Source: Rhabdochlamydiaceae bacterium
Lineage (GTDB): Bacteria > Chlamydiota > Chlamydiia > Chlamydiales > Rhabdochlamydiaceae
Reading direction: 5' to 3'
Assembly (NCBI GenBank): GCA_019752555.1
Contig: JAIELY010000010.1
Coordinates: 1-64,000, forward strand
Length of the DNA: 64,000 nucleotides
Below the pieces are notes generated by a model that did not search any database, was not told where the DNA came from, and saw nothing but the letters and a program-made list of their open reading frames with translations. This document shows positions 29,554-37,681 of the stretch, piece after piece (the first letter of the stretch is position 1; each line of letters starts with the position of its first letter). The translations under genes and the position numbers were made by a program.

Positions 29554-32207
29554 GGACCATGAAAAAGCAGACGATCGAAGATTTAAGACTTGAAGAGGGT
29601 AAAGATCTTCCCGTTCCCAGTTATAAAAAATGGGGACCTTATGTCTCAGAGAGGGCGTGGGGAACTGTCCGCGAAGATTATAGCTGGAATGGGGATGCTT
29701 GGCGTTATTTCCCTTTTGAAGAGGCTCACAAAAAAGTCTATCGATGGGGAGAAGATGGGATTGCAGGTTGGTGTGATCGCTACCAAGTCTTGACCTTTGC
29801 TCCTGCTTTTTGGAATGGAAAGGATCCGATTTTGAAAGAGAGGCTTTTTGGCCTCTCTTCTCCAGAGGGCAATCATGGAGAGGATGTCAAAGAGTGCTAT
29901 TACTATCTGGATGGAACCCCTTCCCATTCCTACATGAAGTATCTGTACAAATATCCCCAAAATGAATTTCCCTATAAACAATTAAAGGAAGAAAATCAGC
30001 GTAGAGGCTCGCACGATCCAGAATTTGAACTTGTAGATACCGGAGTCTTTGCTGACAATCGTTATTTTGATATTTTTATTGAATACGCCAAAAACAATGC
30101 AGAAGACATCTGTATTCGGATTGAGGCGTGTAACCGCTCAAATGATAGCGCTCCCTTACATCTTCTTCCTCAAATCTGGTTTCGCAATCAGTGGGCTTGG
30201 GGGGATGTGCGCAAAAATGAGCCTGTCATTACAGAAGAGCTGACAGGAAATGAAACTTTATGTCTTGTGGCAGACGACTCAGAACTTGCCTCTCCCGCCT
30301 CGCTGGATGTGGATTACCACCTTGGAAAAAGATATTGTTATGCATCTTCTGGCGGCACACTCTTATTTACTAATAACGAAGATCTAACAACTTCAAAAGG
30401 GTTTCAGAAAGACGCTTTTAACCGTTACATTATTCATAACGAGTCTACGATTAATACGGAAAAAAAGGGGACTAAAGCGGGCTTTCACTATGTTTTTGAT
30501 GCAATTGCCGGCAACAGCTCTGTGGTTATTTATTTAAGGCTGACCGATCGGCCCTTAGCTTCGCCGTTTCATGAGATTGCACAGATCTTTGCGGATCGAA
30601 AAGCTGAGGCCGATGCATTTTTTGATACCATTTATCCCCCTTTAGCAACAGAAGACGAGCGGTTAATCCAGCGGCAAGCGATCGCGGGGATGTTGTGGGC
30701 CAAGCAATTTTACTATTTCGATGTCAACCTATGGCTAGAAGGTGACAAAGCCGAGGCGCCTCCTCCTGAAAACAGAAAGTACATTCGCAATCAACATTGG
30801 CGCCATGTTAATTCCATGAGGATCCTCTCGATGCCCGATAAATGGGAGTATCCTTGGTTTGCTGCATGGGATTTGGGTTTCCACTGCTTGACCCTGGGAT
30901 TAGTGGACATTGAATTTGCAAAAGAACAGCTTTGGCTTCTTCTTTTTGAACAATTCCAACATCCCAATGGAGCGATTCCTGCTTACGAATGGGAATTTTC
31001 AGATTTAAACCCTCCTGTTCAGGCCTGGGCGGCGCTAAGTATCTATAAAATGCAAAAAGAGAGATCAGGTGTTAAAGATCTGACTTTCTTAAAAAAGTGC
31101 TTCTTTAAACTTCTAATTAACTTTGCGTATTGGGTTAACAAAGTTGATAGCTCAGGGTGCAACGTATTTGAAGGAGGCTTTCTTGGACTTGATAATATTA
31201 CACTGATCGATCGCTCCAAAGAAAATAACATGGACGCCATGTTAAAACAGTCAGATGGAACAGGGTGGATGGCGAAATTTTCTTTAAACATGATGCGGAT
31301 TGCTCTTGAACTAAGTAGTGCAGATGGATCTTATGAATTCTTAGCTACAAAGTTTTTTCAGCATTTTGTCTATATCGCCGATGCGATGAAGAAAATGGGA
31401 AATAAGAAATACTCGATGTGGAATGAGGAAGACCAATTTTTTTATGATGTCCTTGTTTACCCCGATGGGAATGTTTCGCAATTTCGCATCAGGTCGCTCG
31501 TTGGCTTAATCCCTCTGTTTGCAGTCGATGTGCTAAGTGAAGCAGAGCTTGATTCATTTCCTGAATTTAAAAAGAATTTCCATTGGTTTTTGAAGAATAG
31601 GCAGAGGTTAACAGACGAGTGCGCTCTTCCTGTAATGAAAGATGGCAAGAGACACTATCTATTGACCCTTGTGAGCGAAAACCATTTAAAAAGCGTGCTA
31701 AAATATCTTTGGGATCCTAATGAGTTTCGCTCAACGTATGGATTTCGCAGCCTTTCTAAAATTCATGAAAAACAAGTCTTTCACTATAAAGACATGCATG
31801 TGGGCTATGAGCCTGGAGAATCGATGACCCGACTTAAAGGAGGCAATTCGAATTGGCGGGGCCCGATTTGGTTTCCGACAAGTTATTTAATCTTGCAATC
31901 GTTGAAGACCTATGCAGAGGTATTTCATTTTCAGACTCAGGTGGGAGAAGAACCTGGCGTCGATCTGCATCAAATGACCCAGTCTTTTGCGGATCGTATG
32001 ATCGCGCTGTTTGCTAAAGATCCCTCTGGACTGCGTCCCTTCTTTGGTGCGGCTTTTCCCTTTTCCAAGGATCCTCATTTTCAAAATCACATTTTATTTA
32101 ATGAGTTCTTTCATGGAGATACGGGACTTGGATTGGGCGCATCTCATCAAACGGGATGGACAGGTCTTGTTGCCAATATCATCGATGAATTTAGGAGACA
32201 ACGTTAA
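29550..32207 (+). CDS. GH63/MGH1-type glucosidase-like protein
   Basis: An 885-aa protein matching the 'MGH1-like' glycoside hydrolases of the GH63 group. The N-terminus (RAWGTVREDYSWNGDAW) and (GEDGIAGWCDRYQ) is typical of this group. The C-terminal two-thirds is an (alpha/alpha)6-type catalytic region with WEYPWFAAWDLGFHC, a GHANWR-like GGNSNWRGPIWFPT segment and FHGDTGLGLGASHQTGWTG at the end. Relatives remove glucose from glucosylglycerate or oligosaccharides. No signal peptide is present, so it should be cytoplasmic. An ATG at 29559 is a possible alternative start. The last 17 bases overlap the converging miaB. Confidence 0.85.
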   Translation: MRTMKKQTIEDLRLEEGKDLPVPSYKKWGPYVSERAWGTVREDYSWNGDAWRYFPFEEAHKKVYRWGEDGIAGWCDRYQVLTFAPAFWNGKDPILKERLFGLSSPEGNHGEDVKECYYYLDGTPSHSYMKYLYKYPQNEFPYKQLKEENQRRGSHDPEFELVDTGVFADNRYFDIFIEYAKNNAEDICIRIEACNRSNDSAPLHLLPQIWFRNQWAWGDVRKNEPVITEELTGNETLCLVADDSELASPASLDVDYHLGKRYCYASSGGTLLFTNNEDLTTSKGFQKDAFNRYIIHNESTINTEKKGTKAGFHYVFDAIAGNSSVVIYLRLTDRPLASPFHEIAQIFADRKAEADAFFDTIYPPLATEDERLIQRQAIAGMLWAKQFYYFDVNLWLEGDKAEAPPPENRKYIRNQHWRHVNSMRILSMPDKWEYPWFAAWDLGFHCLTLGLVDIEFAKEQLWLLLFEQFQHPNGAIPAYEWEFSDLNPPVQAWAALSIYKMQKERSGVKDLTFLKKCFFKLLINFAYWVNKVDSSGCNVFEGGFLGLDNITLIDRSKENNMDAMLKQSDGTGWMAKFSLNMMRIALELSSADGSYEFLATKFFQHFVYIADAMKKMGNKKYSMWNEEDQFFYDVLVYPDGNVSQFRIRSLVGLIPLFAVDVLSEAELDSFPEFKKNFHWFLKNRQRLTDECALPVMKDGKRHYLLTLVSENHLKSVLKYLWDPNEFRSTYGFRSLSKIHEKQVFHYKDMHVGYEPGESMTRLKGGNSNWRGPIWFPTSYLILQSLKTYAEVFHFQTQVGEEPGVDLHQMTQSFADRMIALFAKDPSGLRPFFGAAFPFSKDPHFQNHILFNEFFHGDTGLGLGASHQTGWTGLVANIIDEFRRQR

Positions 32208-33543
32208 GCATCTGCGGAGCTGCTTTTTGTCCCAAGCAATCGCCAATTAATGTCTGGTTGCTGTAACTTGTGACATGAATTGTCTGTAATGTTCCAATGC
32301 ATTCATCATTTCCGGTGAAGATCACATTTTTCCAGCAGCGGGTACGCCCCTTTAAATGTTTTTCATCTCGATTGCGCTTTTCAACAAGCACTTCAATGTC
32401 AGTGCCTAAAAGCGCTTGCCGCTCTTCGGCGCAGATCTCAGCATGGAGCTCAAGGAGTCGATGCAACCGCTCTTGTTTTACTTCTTCTGAGATATCATCC
32501 TTCCAGCGGAAAGCTGGCGTCCCTTTGCGTGCGCTATAGGCAAAAATAAAGGCGACGCTGTAACGAATTTGTTTAAAAATATCATATGTTTGCTGAAACT
32601 CTTCTTCTGTTTCAGTTGGAAAGCCAACAATGATGTCTGTGCCTAAAGAGACGTTGGGCACCGTTTCACGTAAAAGCTGGACCTTTTCTAAATAAGTTTC
32701 GACGGTGTAAATCCTGTGCATTTTTTTAAGAATCCGGTTTGAGCCGGCTTGAATAGGGAAATGGACAAATTCACAAACAGAGGGAAGATCGCGGATTGCC
32801 TGCATCAGATCCAATGTAATATCGACAGGATGGCTTGTCATAAAGCGGACCCGAGCAAGACCTGGAATTTTGTCTAGTCTGTAAAGAAGATCGTGGAAAA
32901 GGCAGTTCCATTCAGGCTTGTCTTTTCCATAACTATTGACATTTTGTCCAAGTAGAGTAATTTCTTTATAGCCTTGCTCTACTAGGCGTGTACATTCTTC
33001 GACGATAGAATTTGGATCGCGCGAGACTTCTTGTCCACGGGTATAGGGGACGACACAGTAGGTGCAGTATTTATCGCATCCGCGGATGATCGAGACAAAC
33101 GCTTTGACAGGGTCATCCCGTTTTGCGATGAGGTAGTTAAGATTTTCTTCGAATTGATCGTCGGTTCGAATCATCGGCTTGCCGGTAGAGAGGACCTCGT
33201 CAAGAACATCATTCATATCGCTAATGTTGTTTGTGCCGATGACAAAATCCACATGAGGTAATTTTCGGAAAATGGATTCTTTTTTTGCCATCGCCATACA
33301 ACCTGTGACCCCGATCATCGGCTTATTTTTACGGCTATGCGCAATTTTTCCAATTTTTCCCATCACTTTTCTTTCCGCTAAGTCTCTGATCGAACAGGTG
33401 TTAAAGAGAAGCAGGTCTGCAGAATCCTCATCTTGAATCCTTTGCAAGCCCCGTTTTTCCAATAGACCTACCATGATCTCCGAGTCGAGCTCGTTCATTT
33501 GGCAGCCATAAGTGCGGATAAAGAAAGTTTTTAGTTGTCGCAT
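32191..33543 (-). CDS. miaB: tRNA-2-methylthio-N6-isopentenyladenosine37 synthase MiaB
   Basis: 450 aa with the auxiliary cluster cysteines Cys14 (YGCQMNE), Cys50 (FNTC) and Cys82 (VTGC), the radical-SAM triad Cys156, Cys160 and Cys163 (GCDKYCTYC), and a C-terminal TRAM domain. It adds the methylthio group to i6A37 of tRNAs that read codons beginning with U. Together with mtaB at 18653 the organism has both methylthiotransferases. No good Shine-Dalgarno is visible before the ATG. Confidence 0.95.
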   Translation of the reverse strand: MRQLKTFFIRTYGCQMNELDSEIMVGLLEKRGLQRIQDEDSADLLLFNTCSIRDLAERKVMGKIGKIAHSRKNKPMIGVTGCMAMAKKESIFRKLPHVDFVIGTNNISDMNDVLDEVLSTGKPMIRTDDQFEENLNYLIAKRDDPVKAFVSIIRGCDKYCTYCVVPYTRGQEVSRDPNSIVEECTRLVEQGYKEITLLGQNVNSYGKDKPEWNCLFHDLLYRLDKIPGLARVRFMTSHPVDITLDLMQAIRDLPSVCEFVHFPIQAGSNRILKKMHRIYTVETYLEKVQLLRETVPNVSLGTDIIVGFPTETEEEFQQTYDIFKQIRYSVAFIFAYSARKGTPAFRWKDDISEEVKQERLHRLLELHAEICAEERQALLGTDIEVLVEKRNRDEKHLKGRTRCWKNVIFTGNDECIGTLQTIHVTSYSNQTLIGDCLGQKAAPQMLNVVS

Positions 33544-33707
33544 AGAGTTAAAACAGTGGTTTTAGCGTTTTGAGTTAAGCATTACAGTGTATGCAAGAAC
33601 GGATCTTTTGGCAAGTTGGATTGATTTAATTGAGGTAATCCGCCCTCATTTTAGGGGAAGCCGTCCCTTGGAAAGCTGTAAAAATTGGAATATGCCGAGT
33701 AAAACCC

Positions 33708-33736
33708 TTGGCAAAAAAAGAATGAACTTGTACACT
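33708..33736 (+). promoter_or_regulatory. Sigma70-type promoter for rplM-rpsI
   Basis: TTGGCA (33708-33713), a 17-base spacer and TACACT (33731-33736) lie 60 bases before the L13 start. The remaining part of 33544-33795 shows nothing else. Confidence 0.6.
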
Positions 33737-33795
33737 AGCGCTCATCTTAAAACTTACAAATGTATTGAACACAACATACTCCCAAGGTTCGTCTC

Positions 33796-34248
33796 ATGAC
33801 CCAGAAGAAAAAAGACACCTCGACTCTTCGAACAAAAGAAGAAGTTCGGATCAACCGCAAATGGTTCATCCTCGATGCAACCGGCAAAACACTTGGTCGA
33901 TTTGCTGCTGAAGTTGCAAAAGTCTTGCGTGGAAAGCATAAAACAGATTTTACTCCTTATGTAGATACAGGAGATGGCGTGATCATCATCAACGCGGAAA
34001 AGATCAAAGTGACCGGCGCAAAAGAAGCTCAAAAGATCTATCGCTACCATACAGGTGCAATGAGCGGTATGCGTGAAGTGCCTTATCGTGTGATGAAGGA
34101 GCGCAAACCAGATTATATCATTTGGCATGCTGTAAAAGGGATGATGCCAAAGACGCGTCTTACTGAAGCTCAAATGAAAAAACTGCGTATTTATGCTGGC
34201 GAAGCTCATGATATGCAAGCTCAGCAACCGATTTCCGTAAACATTTAA
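33796..34248 (+). CDS. rplM: 50S ribosomal protein L13
   Basis: 150 aa with the L13 core: [25 protein letters not shown] near the N-terminus, [16 protein letters not shown], and [10 protein letters not shown] in the second half. It is an early-assembling protein of the large subunit. The usual L13-S9 pair is kept, with rpsI starting 16 bases after its stop. Confidence 0.97.
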   Translation: MTQKKKDTSTLRTKEEVRINRKWFILDATGKTLGRFAAEVAKVLRGKHKTDFTPYVDTGDGVIIINAEKIKVTGAKEAQKIYRYHTGAMSGMREVPYRVMKERKPDYIIWHAVKGMMPKTRLTEAQMKKLRIYAGEAHDMQAQQPISVNI

Positions 34249-34264
34249 CTCGAAAGCAGGACAT

Positions 34265-34657
34265 ATGAAAGGTAAAGAACAACTAGGTACAGGAAGAAGA
34301 AAGACTGCGGTGGCTTCTGTACGCCTTCGCCCTGGTTCCGGAAAAGTGGATGTCAACGGGCGCAAGTTTGAAGAATATTTTCCCTTAGAGCTACAAAGAC
34401 AGACTATTTTAGCTCCTCTTGTTAAAGTTTCCTCCCCAGAGAAATATGATATTCTGATCCGCGTTAAAGGCGGTGGGATTGAAGGTCAAGCGATTGCTAG
34501 CCGTCTTGGAATTGCACGCGCTCTTGTTGGCGAAGACGAAAGCTGCCGTCACGATCTCAAAGTTGTTGGCTTCTTAACACGCGATCCACGTAAGAAAGAA
34601 CGTCAGAAATACGGTCTATGCGGTGCGCGTAAACGTTACCAGTTCTCTAAACGTTAA
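34265..34657 (+). CDS. rpsI: 30S ribosomal protein S9
   Basis: 130 aa: [19 protein letters not shown] at the start, [19 protein letters not shown] in the middle, and the basic tail ending RKRYQFSKR that reaches the P-site tRNA. It is the second gene of the rplM-rpsI operon and is followed by a strong terminator. Confidence 0.97.
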   Translation: MKGKEQLGTGRRKTAVASVRLRPGSGKVDVNGRKFEEYFPLELQRQTILAPLVKVSSPEKYDILIRVKGGGIEGQAIASRLGIARALVGEDESCRHDLKVVGFLTRDPRKKERQKYGLCGARKRYQFSKR

Positions 34658-34686
34658 GATTTTATCGAATTTTGTGTAAGTGTTGC

Positions 34687-34726
34687 AAGGTCTTGCAGAA
34701 CGTCTGTTTTGCAAGACCTTTTTGCT
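34687..34726 (+). terminator. Rho-independent terminator after rpsI
   Basis: A 15-bp stem with one wobble pair (34687-34701 with 34706-34720) and a short loop is followed by T's. It sits in the gap between converging rpsI and the phosphatase gene. Confidence 0.88.
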
Positions 34727-35578
34727 TTATTCGTAGGTGCCGGAAAAGCTTTGGATGGCAGGGCTCTCTTCGTTCACTGCAATCCAGCGCTTGGCTTTGA
34801 CAAAAGCAACAGCTTCTTCGACAGCCATCCGATGATAGCGGATGAGATAACAGATGACAATTGTAGCGCTCCTTGCGACCCCTGCGTTGCAATGGACATA
34901 GACCTTTTTGCCGCGTGAGATCTGTTTATGAAGAAACGCGATCCCTTTCTCGATGTGTTCTTTAGCAACAGGAGAGAGATCTGGTGTAGGGAGCCATGAA
35001 AAAGAAAACCCTTCTTTTTCCCAATAGTCAGGGGTGATCGGGCATCCAAACAGATGGGGCTTAATTTCGAAGTCTTCAACCAAAGATAGAAACGCGGTGT
35101 ACCCTTCCCGTTTTAATTGCTGGTGATGGTCCCGGTTCTTTAATGGAATTGCACCCAATGTCAGACGGTCAGTGATTTCGGTATACCAAGTGCGTGTTGC
35201 ACAAGCGGGCAGAATGAAGGAGGTGATGCGGCCTGCCAATGCATAGCAAAGTGCGCTCCCCATTAATGACACCTCGCATAAAAGCCATTTGCGCATTGGC
35301 TTTTCTAATGTGACAAGAATAATGGCAAGTGTCGTTAAGATGCAGATAGGGATCCCCGTTGCAGAAATGGGCGGGAGTGCTAAAACTGCGGTCATGATCA
35401 CAATAAGTGCTGTGAAAAACAGAGACAGCGCCCAAAAGAATGGGTTTTTTACACACATTTCTGAAAATAGAGCGACCGTTGGGGCCGAAAGGAAAACGCG
35501 CTTTAGGGCTGTAGCTCCTCTTTTTAAGGTCATTATTAATTTCGACCAAAAAGAGATTTTAAGACTTTTCTTCTTCAT
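34727..35578 (-). CDS. Membrane-anchored dual-specificity/tyrosine protein phosphatase
   Basis: A 283-aa protein. Residues about 40-150 contain three to four hydrophobic segments; residues 150-283 form a DSP-type phosphatase domain. The signature is HCNAGVARS, with His229, the nucleophile Cys230 and Arg236. The general-acid loop is likely the LPTPDLSP region 30-40 residues earlier. The domain would face the cytoplasm. In chlamydiae, such proteins could reverse the action of Ser/Thr/Tyr kinases or act on host substrates; phosphoinositide or PTPMT1-type lipid phosphatase activity is a real alternative because of the membrane anchor. It is a single gene. Confidence 0.85.
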   Translation of the reverse strand: MKKKSLKISFWSKLIMTLKRGATALKRVFLSAPTVALFSEMCVKNPFFWALSLFFTALIVIMTAVLALPPISATGIPICILTTLAIILVTLEKPMRKWLLCEVSLMGSALCYALAGRITSFILPACATRTWYTEITDRLTLGAIPLKNRDHHQQLKREGYTAFLSLVEDFEIKPHLFGCPITPDYWEKEGFSFSWLPTPDLSPVAKEHIEKGIAFLHKQISRGKKVYVHCNAGVARSATIVICYLIRYHRMAVEEAVAFVKAKRWIAVNEESPAIQSFSGTYE

Positions 35579-35778
35579 GTCTCTTCTTTAAAATATTTTA
35601 TATTATTATACCATGACTATTATTATGAAAGCAATTCTAAAGTGTTTTTCTTGATAAAATTGTCTCTCTTAAGTCACTGTAAACCAACGATTTTGTTTTT
35701 TATTAAAAGTTTCTCGTTTTTTATTTACTGTTCTGTATAAATGACTTAAGGGCATAACAGAATGGGGGGAGGTGTGCG

Positions 35779-36255
35779 ATGTCAGAACAGCTTAAGGGAA
35801 AGCGGGTTGTCGAATCAGCGATTCACGACCAGGTGGCAGTGGTTTACCCCAACGATCTCAATGCCTACGGCACTCTGTTTGGCGGTAGGGTCCTTGAGAT
35901 CTCCGATCGTCTGGCAGGCGTTGTTGCCAAACGCCATTCAGGCAGGGTCTGCGTCACCCTATCGGTGGATTCTGTTCGCTTTCATTCCCCGGCAAAACAT
36001 GGCGATGTCCTTGTTTTTCAAGCCTCTGTAAACCGTGTCTGGAACACCTCGATGGAAATTGGTCTTAAAGTCTTTGTCGAGGAGTTCCGTACCCTAGCGC
36101 GTAAACACATTGTCTCCGCTTACTTCACCTTTGTAGCTGTTGGAGACGATATGAAGCCTGTGAAAATCCCTCCTATCCTACCTGAGACCGAAGATGAAAA
36201 GAGGCGCTTTGCCCAAGCCGATGAGCGGCGGCGCCTGCGCCTTATGGCGCCTTAA
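35779..36255 (+). CDS. Acyl-CoA thioesterase, hotdog fold (YciA/BACH type)
   Basis: 158 aa with the hotdog core: YPNDLNAYGTLFGGRVLEISDRLAG (about 24-48), where N/D and the following helix form the active site, and SVDSVRFHSPAKHGDVLVF. It cleaves acyl-CoA to fatty acid and CoA in the cytosol. The GGGGGAGG ribosome binding site is very strong. It is a single gene in a largely AT-rich setting. Confidence 0.88.
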   Translation: MSEQLKGKRVVESAIHDQVAVVYPNDLNAYGTLFGGRVLEISDRLAGVVAKRHSGRVCVTLSVDSVRFHSPAKHGDVLVFQASVNRVWNTSMEIGLKVFVEEFRTLARKHIVSAYFTFVAVGDDMKPVKIPPILPETEDEKRRFAQADERRRLRLMAP

Positions 36256-36385
36256 GGTTAATGCCTTTAGCTACTTATGTTTGTCTGTTATTTTTTGGTT
36301 ATAACTATTTATTTTTGTTGATTTATAATTTATTATTGGATAAAATATTTTGTTAAGGAAAATAAATTTAATTAGGAGTAATATT

Positions 36386-36844
36386 ATGGCGGTTCCAACA
36401 GTTAATCCAACTCAACAGGCTGAGGGTGGGCGAAATTTAATTGTGCAGTTAGGTTGCGATTTCCCATTCCGACAAGAATTCCCGTTAAGAGACAGAGATA
36501 GTGGTGACTATCATCATGGTCAGATGGATTGTTGTACCCTGTTGTTTCATTCGGTCTCTTGGGATTCAATGGCAGGATGGTGTGATGAGCCTCAACGAAG
36601 AGGCTGTTGTGGGGATCGTTCCGGGCCGATTTTGTTTCATGCTGACGACCGCTCTGTTGTGACAAGGGGTGAACTCTGTTATTCTACCACGTGTTGTTTG
36701 ACCGCTACTGCTACAATGTCTACTTGTGTTGCCATGGGTTGTTTCGGGCTGGTTGGTGCGACACCCATCACCTCATCTTTTATGGCTAAAATAGCCTGTC
36801 TCGCTTCGGTTTCATGTTTAAGTAGTATGTCTATTAGTAGATAA
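36386..36844 (+). CDS. Cysteine-rich small protein of unknown function
   Basis: 152 aa from the ATG at 36386, which has AGGAG 7 bases upstream; an in-frame start at 36350 lacks one. It has 13 cysteines, in pairs (DCC, GCC, TTCC) and singles. Residues 1-95 are polar with His/Asp-rich stretches (DYHHGQMD), and residues 97-147 are Ala/Thr/Ser/Cys-rich and moderately hydrophobic, possibly a membrane hairpin. No Sec signal is at the N-terminus. I do not recognise it. A disulfide-linked envelope protein, a metal-binding protein or a secreted effector would all fit. Confidence 0.72.
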   Translation: MAVPTVNPTQQAEGGRNLIVQLGCDFPFRQEFPLRDRDSGDYHHGQMDCCTLLFHSVSWDSMAGWCDEPQRRGCCGDRSGPILFHADDRSVVTRGELCYSTTCCLTATATMSTCVAMGCFGLVGATPITSSFMAKIACLASVSCLSSMSISR

Positions 36845-36871
36845 ATTGCGGCTTTGAAATATTCTAATTGT

Positions 36872-36897
36872 GTGCGCTCCTCAAAGAGCGCACTTCT
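36872..36897. terminator. GC-rich hairpin between converging genes
   Basis: A perfect 8-bp stem, GTGCGCTC (36872-36879) and GAGCGCAC (36886-36893), with a 6-base loop. It has only a short T run on either side but lies between two gene ends, so it is likely a bidirectional terminator. Confidence 0.6.
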
Positions 36898-36915
36898 TAA
36901 GGTTTACAATCTGTC

Positions 36916-37635
36916 TTAATCGGTGTTTTTTAGAGCTTGATGCACATCCGCTGAAGATGTGTATTTGCCTTTTAGGGCTCGAGTTAGGATTTTAAGTTCA
37001 TTTTCGATTGTAAGGCTCGTAGCGTTTGCTGCTTTGTCTAGATAGCGCAGTTTTTTTTGAGTTTTTACCTCAAAGTTCTCTACCGATTTTTTTTGCTTAA
37101 TTTGCAATTTTTTTATGCTGGGTCTAGACATCGAGATCTGTTGAGCGATTTCTAAACCTCTATTATTTTTTTTCTCTAGATCTGTTAGCTTGGTGCTTCT
37201 TTTGTTTGAATAGATGGTTTTTTTGTATTCAGACTTTGCTAAACATTGCTTGCGCTCAATTGTTTTTGTCATTTTTAAGACGCGGATTCGCTCTTTTACT
37301 TTTGTGTTGATAGGGCCTTTTGTAGCAGAGTCGAATGCAGAGGGTAATTGCCCTAGGATCAAGTTTTTTTGGGCCTCGTGAATTTTTTTATACTTTTGGA
37401 TGAATTGCAGAAGAGACGCCCGTTGAGAGTTGTTTTCCAGAGAAAATTTAGGGATTTGCTTTAATAATGTTTTCGTTTCGTATTTGAGATTTATGAAGCT
37501 TTTTTCATAGCGCTCAAAAATAGTAATGAGTTCTGTTGTTTTACAATCATTGAGCTTTTTAGAGTGATGTTTAAAATCATCGTAAAATGCACCAAGTTGG
37601 TGAAATTTTTGCGGGTCCAATCCAGATAAAGCCAT
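36916..37635 (-). CDS. Lys-rich helical protein of unknown function
   Basis: A 239-aa, strongly basic, mostly alpha-helical protein (for example residues 60-100 and 110-175, rich in Lys, Gln and Glu), probably coiled coil. No signal peptide, membrane segment or known motif is present. A perfect AGGAGG site precedes the ATG, so it is well expressed. It lies downstream of the M32 carboxypeptidase-side operon but on the same strand with only a short gap after that operon's stop (37682), so it could be its last gene. Function is unknown. Confidence 0.72.
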   Translation of the reverse strand: MALSGLDPQKFHQLGAFYDDFKHHSKKLNDCKTTELITIFERYEKSFINLKYETKTLLKQIPKFSLENNSQRASLLQFIQKYKKIHEAQKNLILGQLPSAFDSATKGPINTKVKERIRVLKMTKTIERKQCLAKSEYKKTIYSNKRSTKLTDLEKKNNRGLEIAQQISMSRPSIKKLQIKQKKSVENFEVKTQKKLRYLDKAANATSLTIENELKILTRALKGKYTSSADVHQALKNTD

Positions 37636-37681
37636 ACGATACCTCCTGTCAATCCTAACTCATCTTCTAATAAATGAGTTT

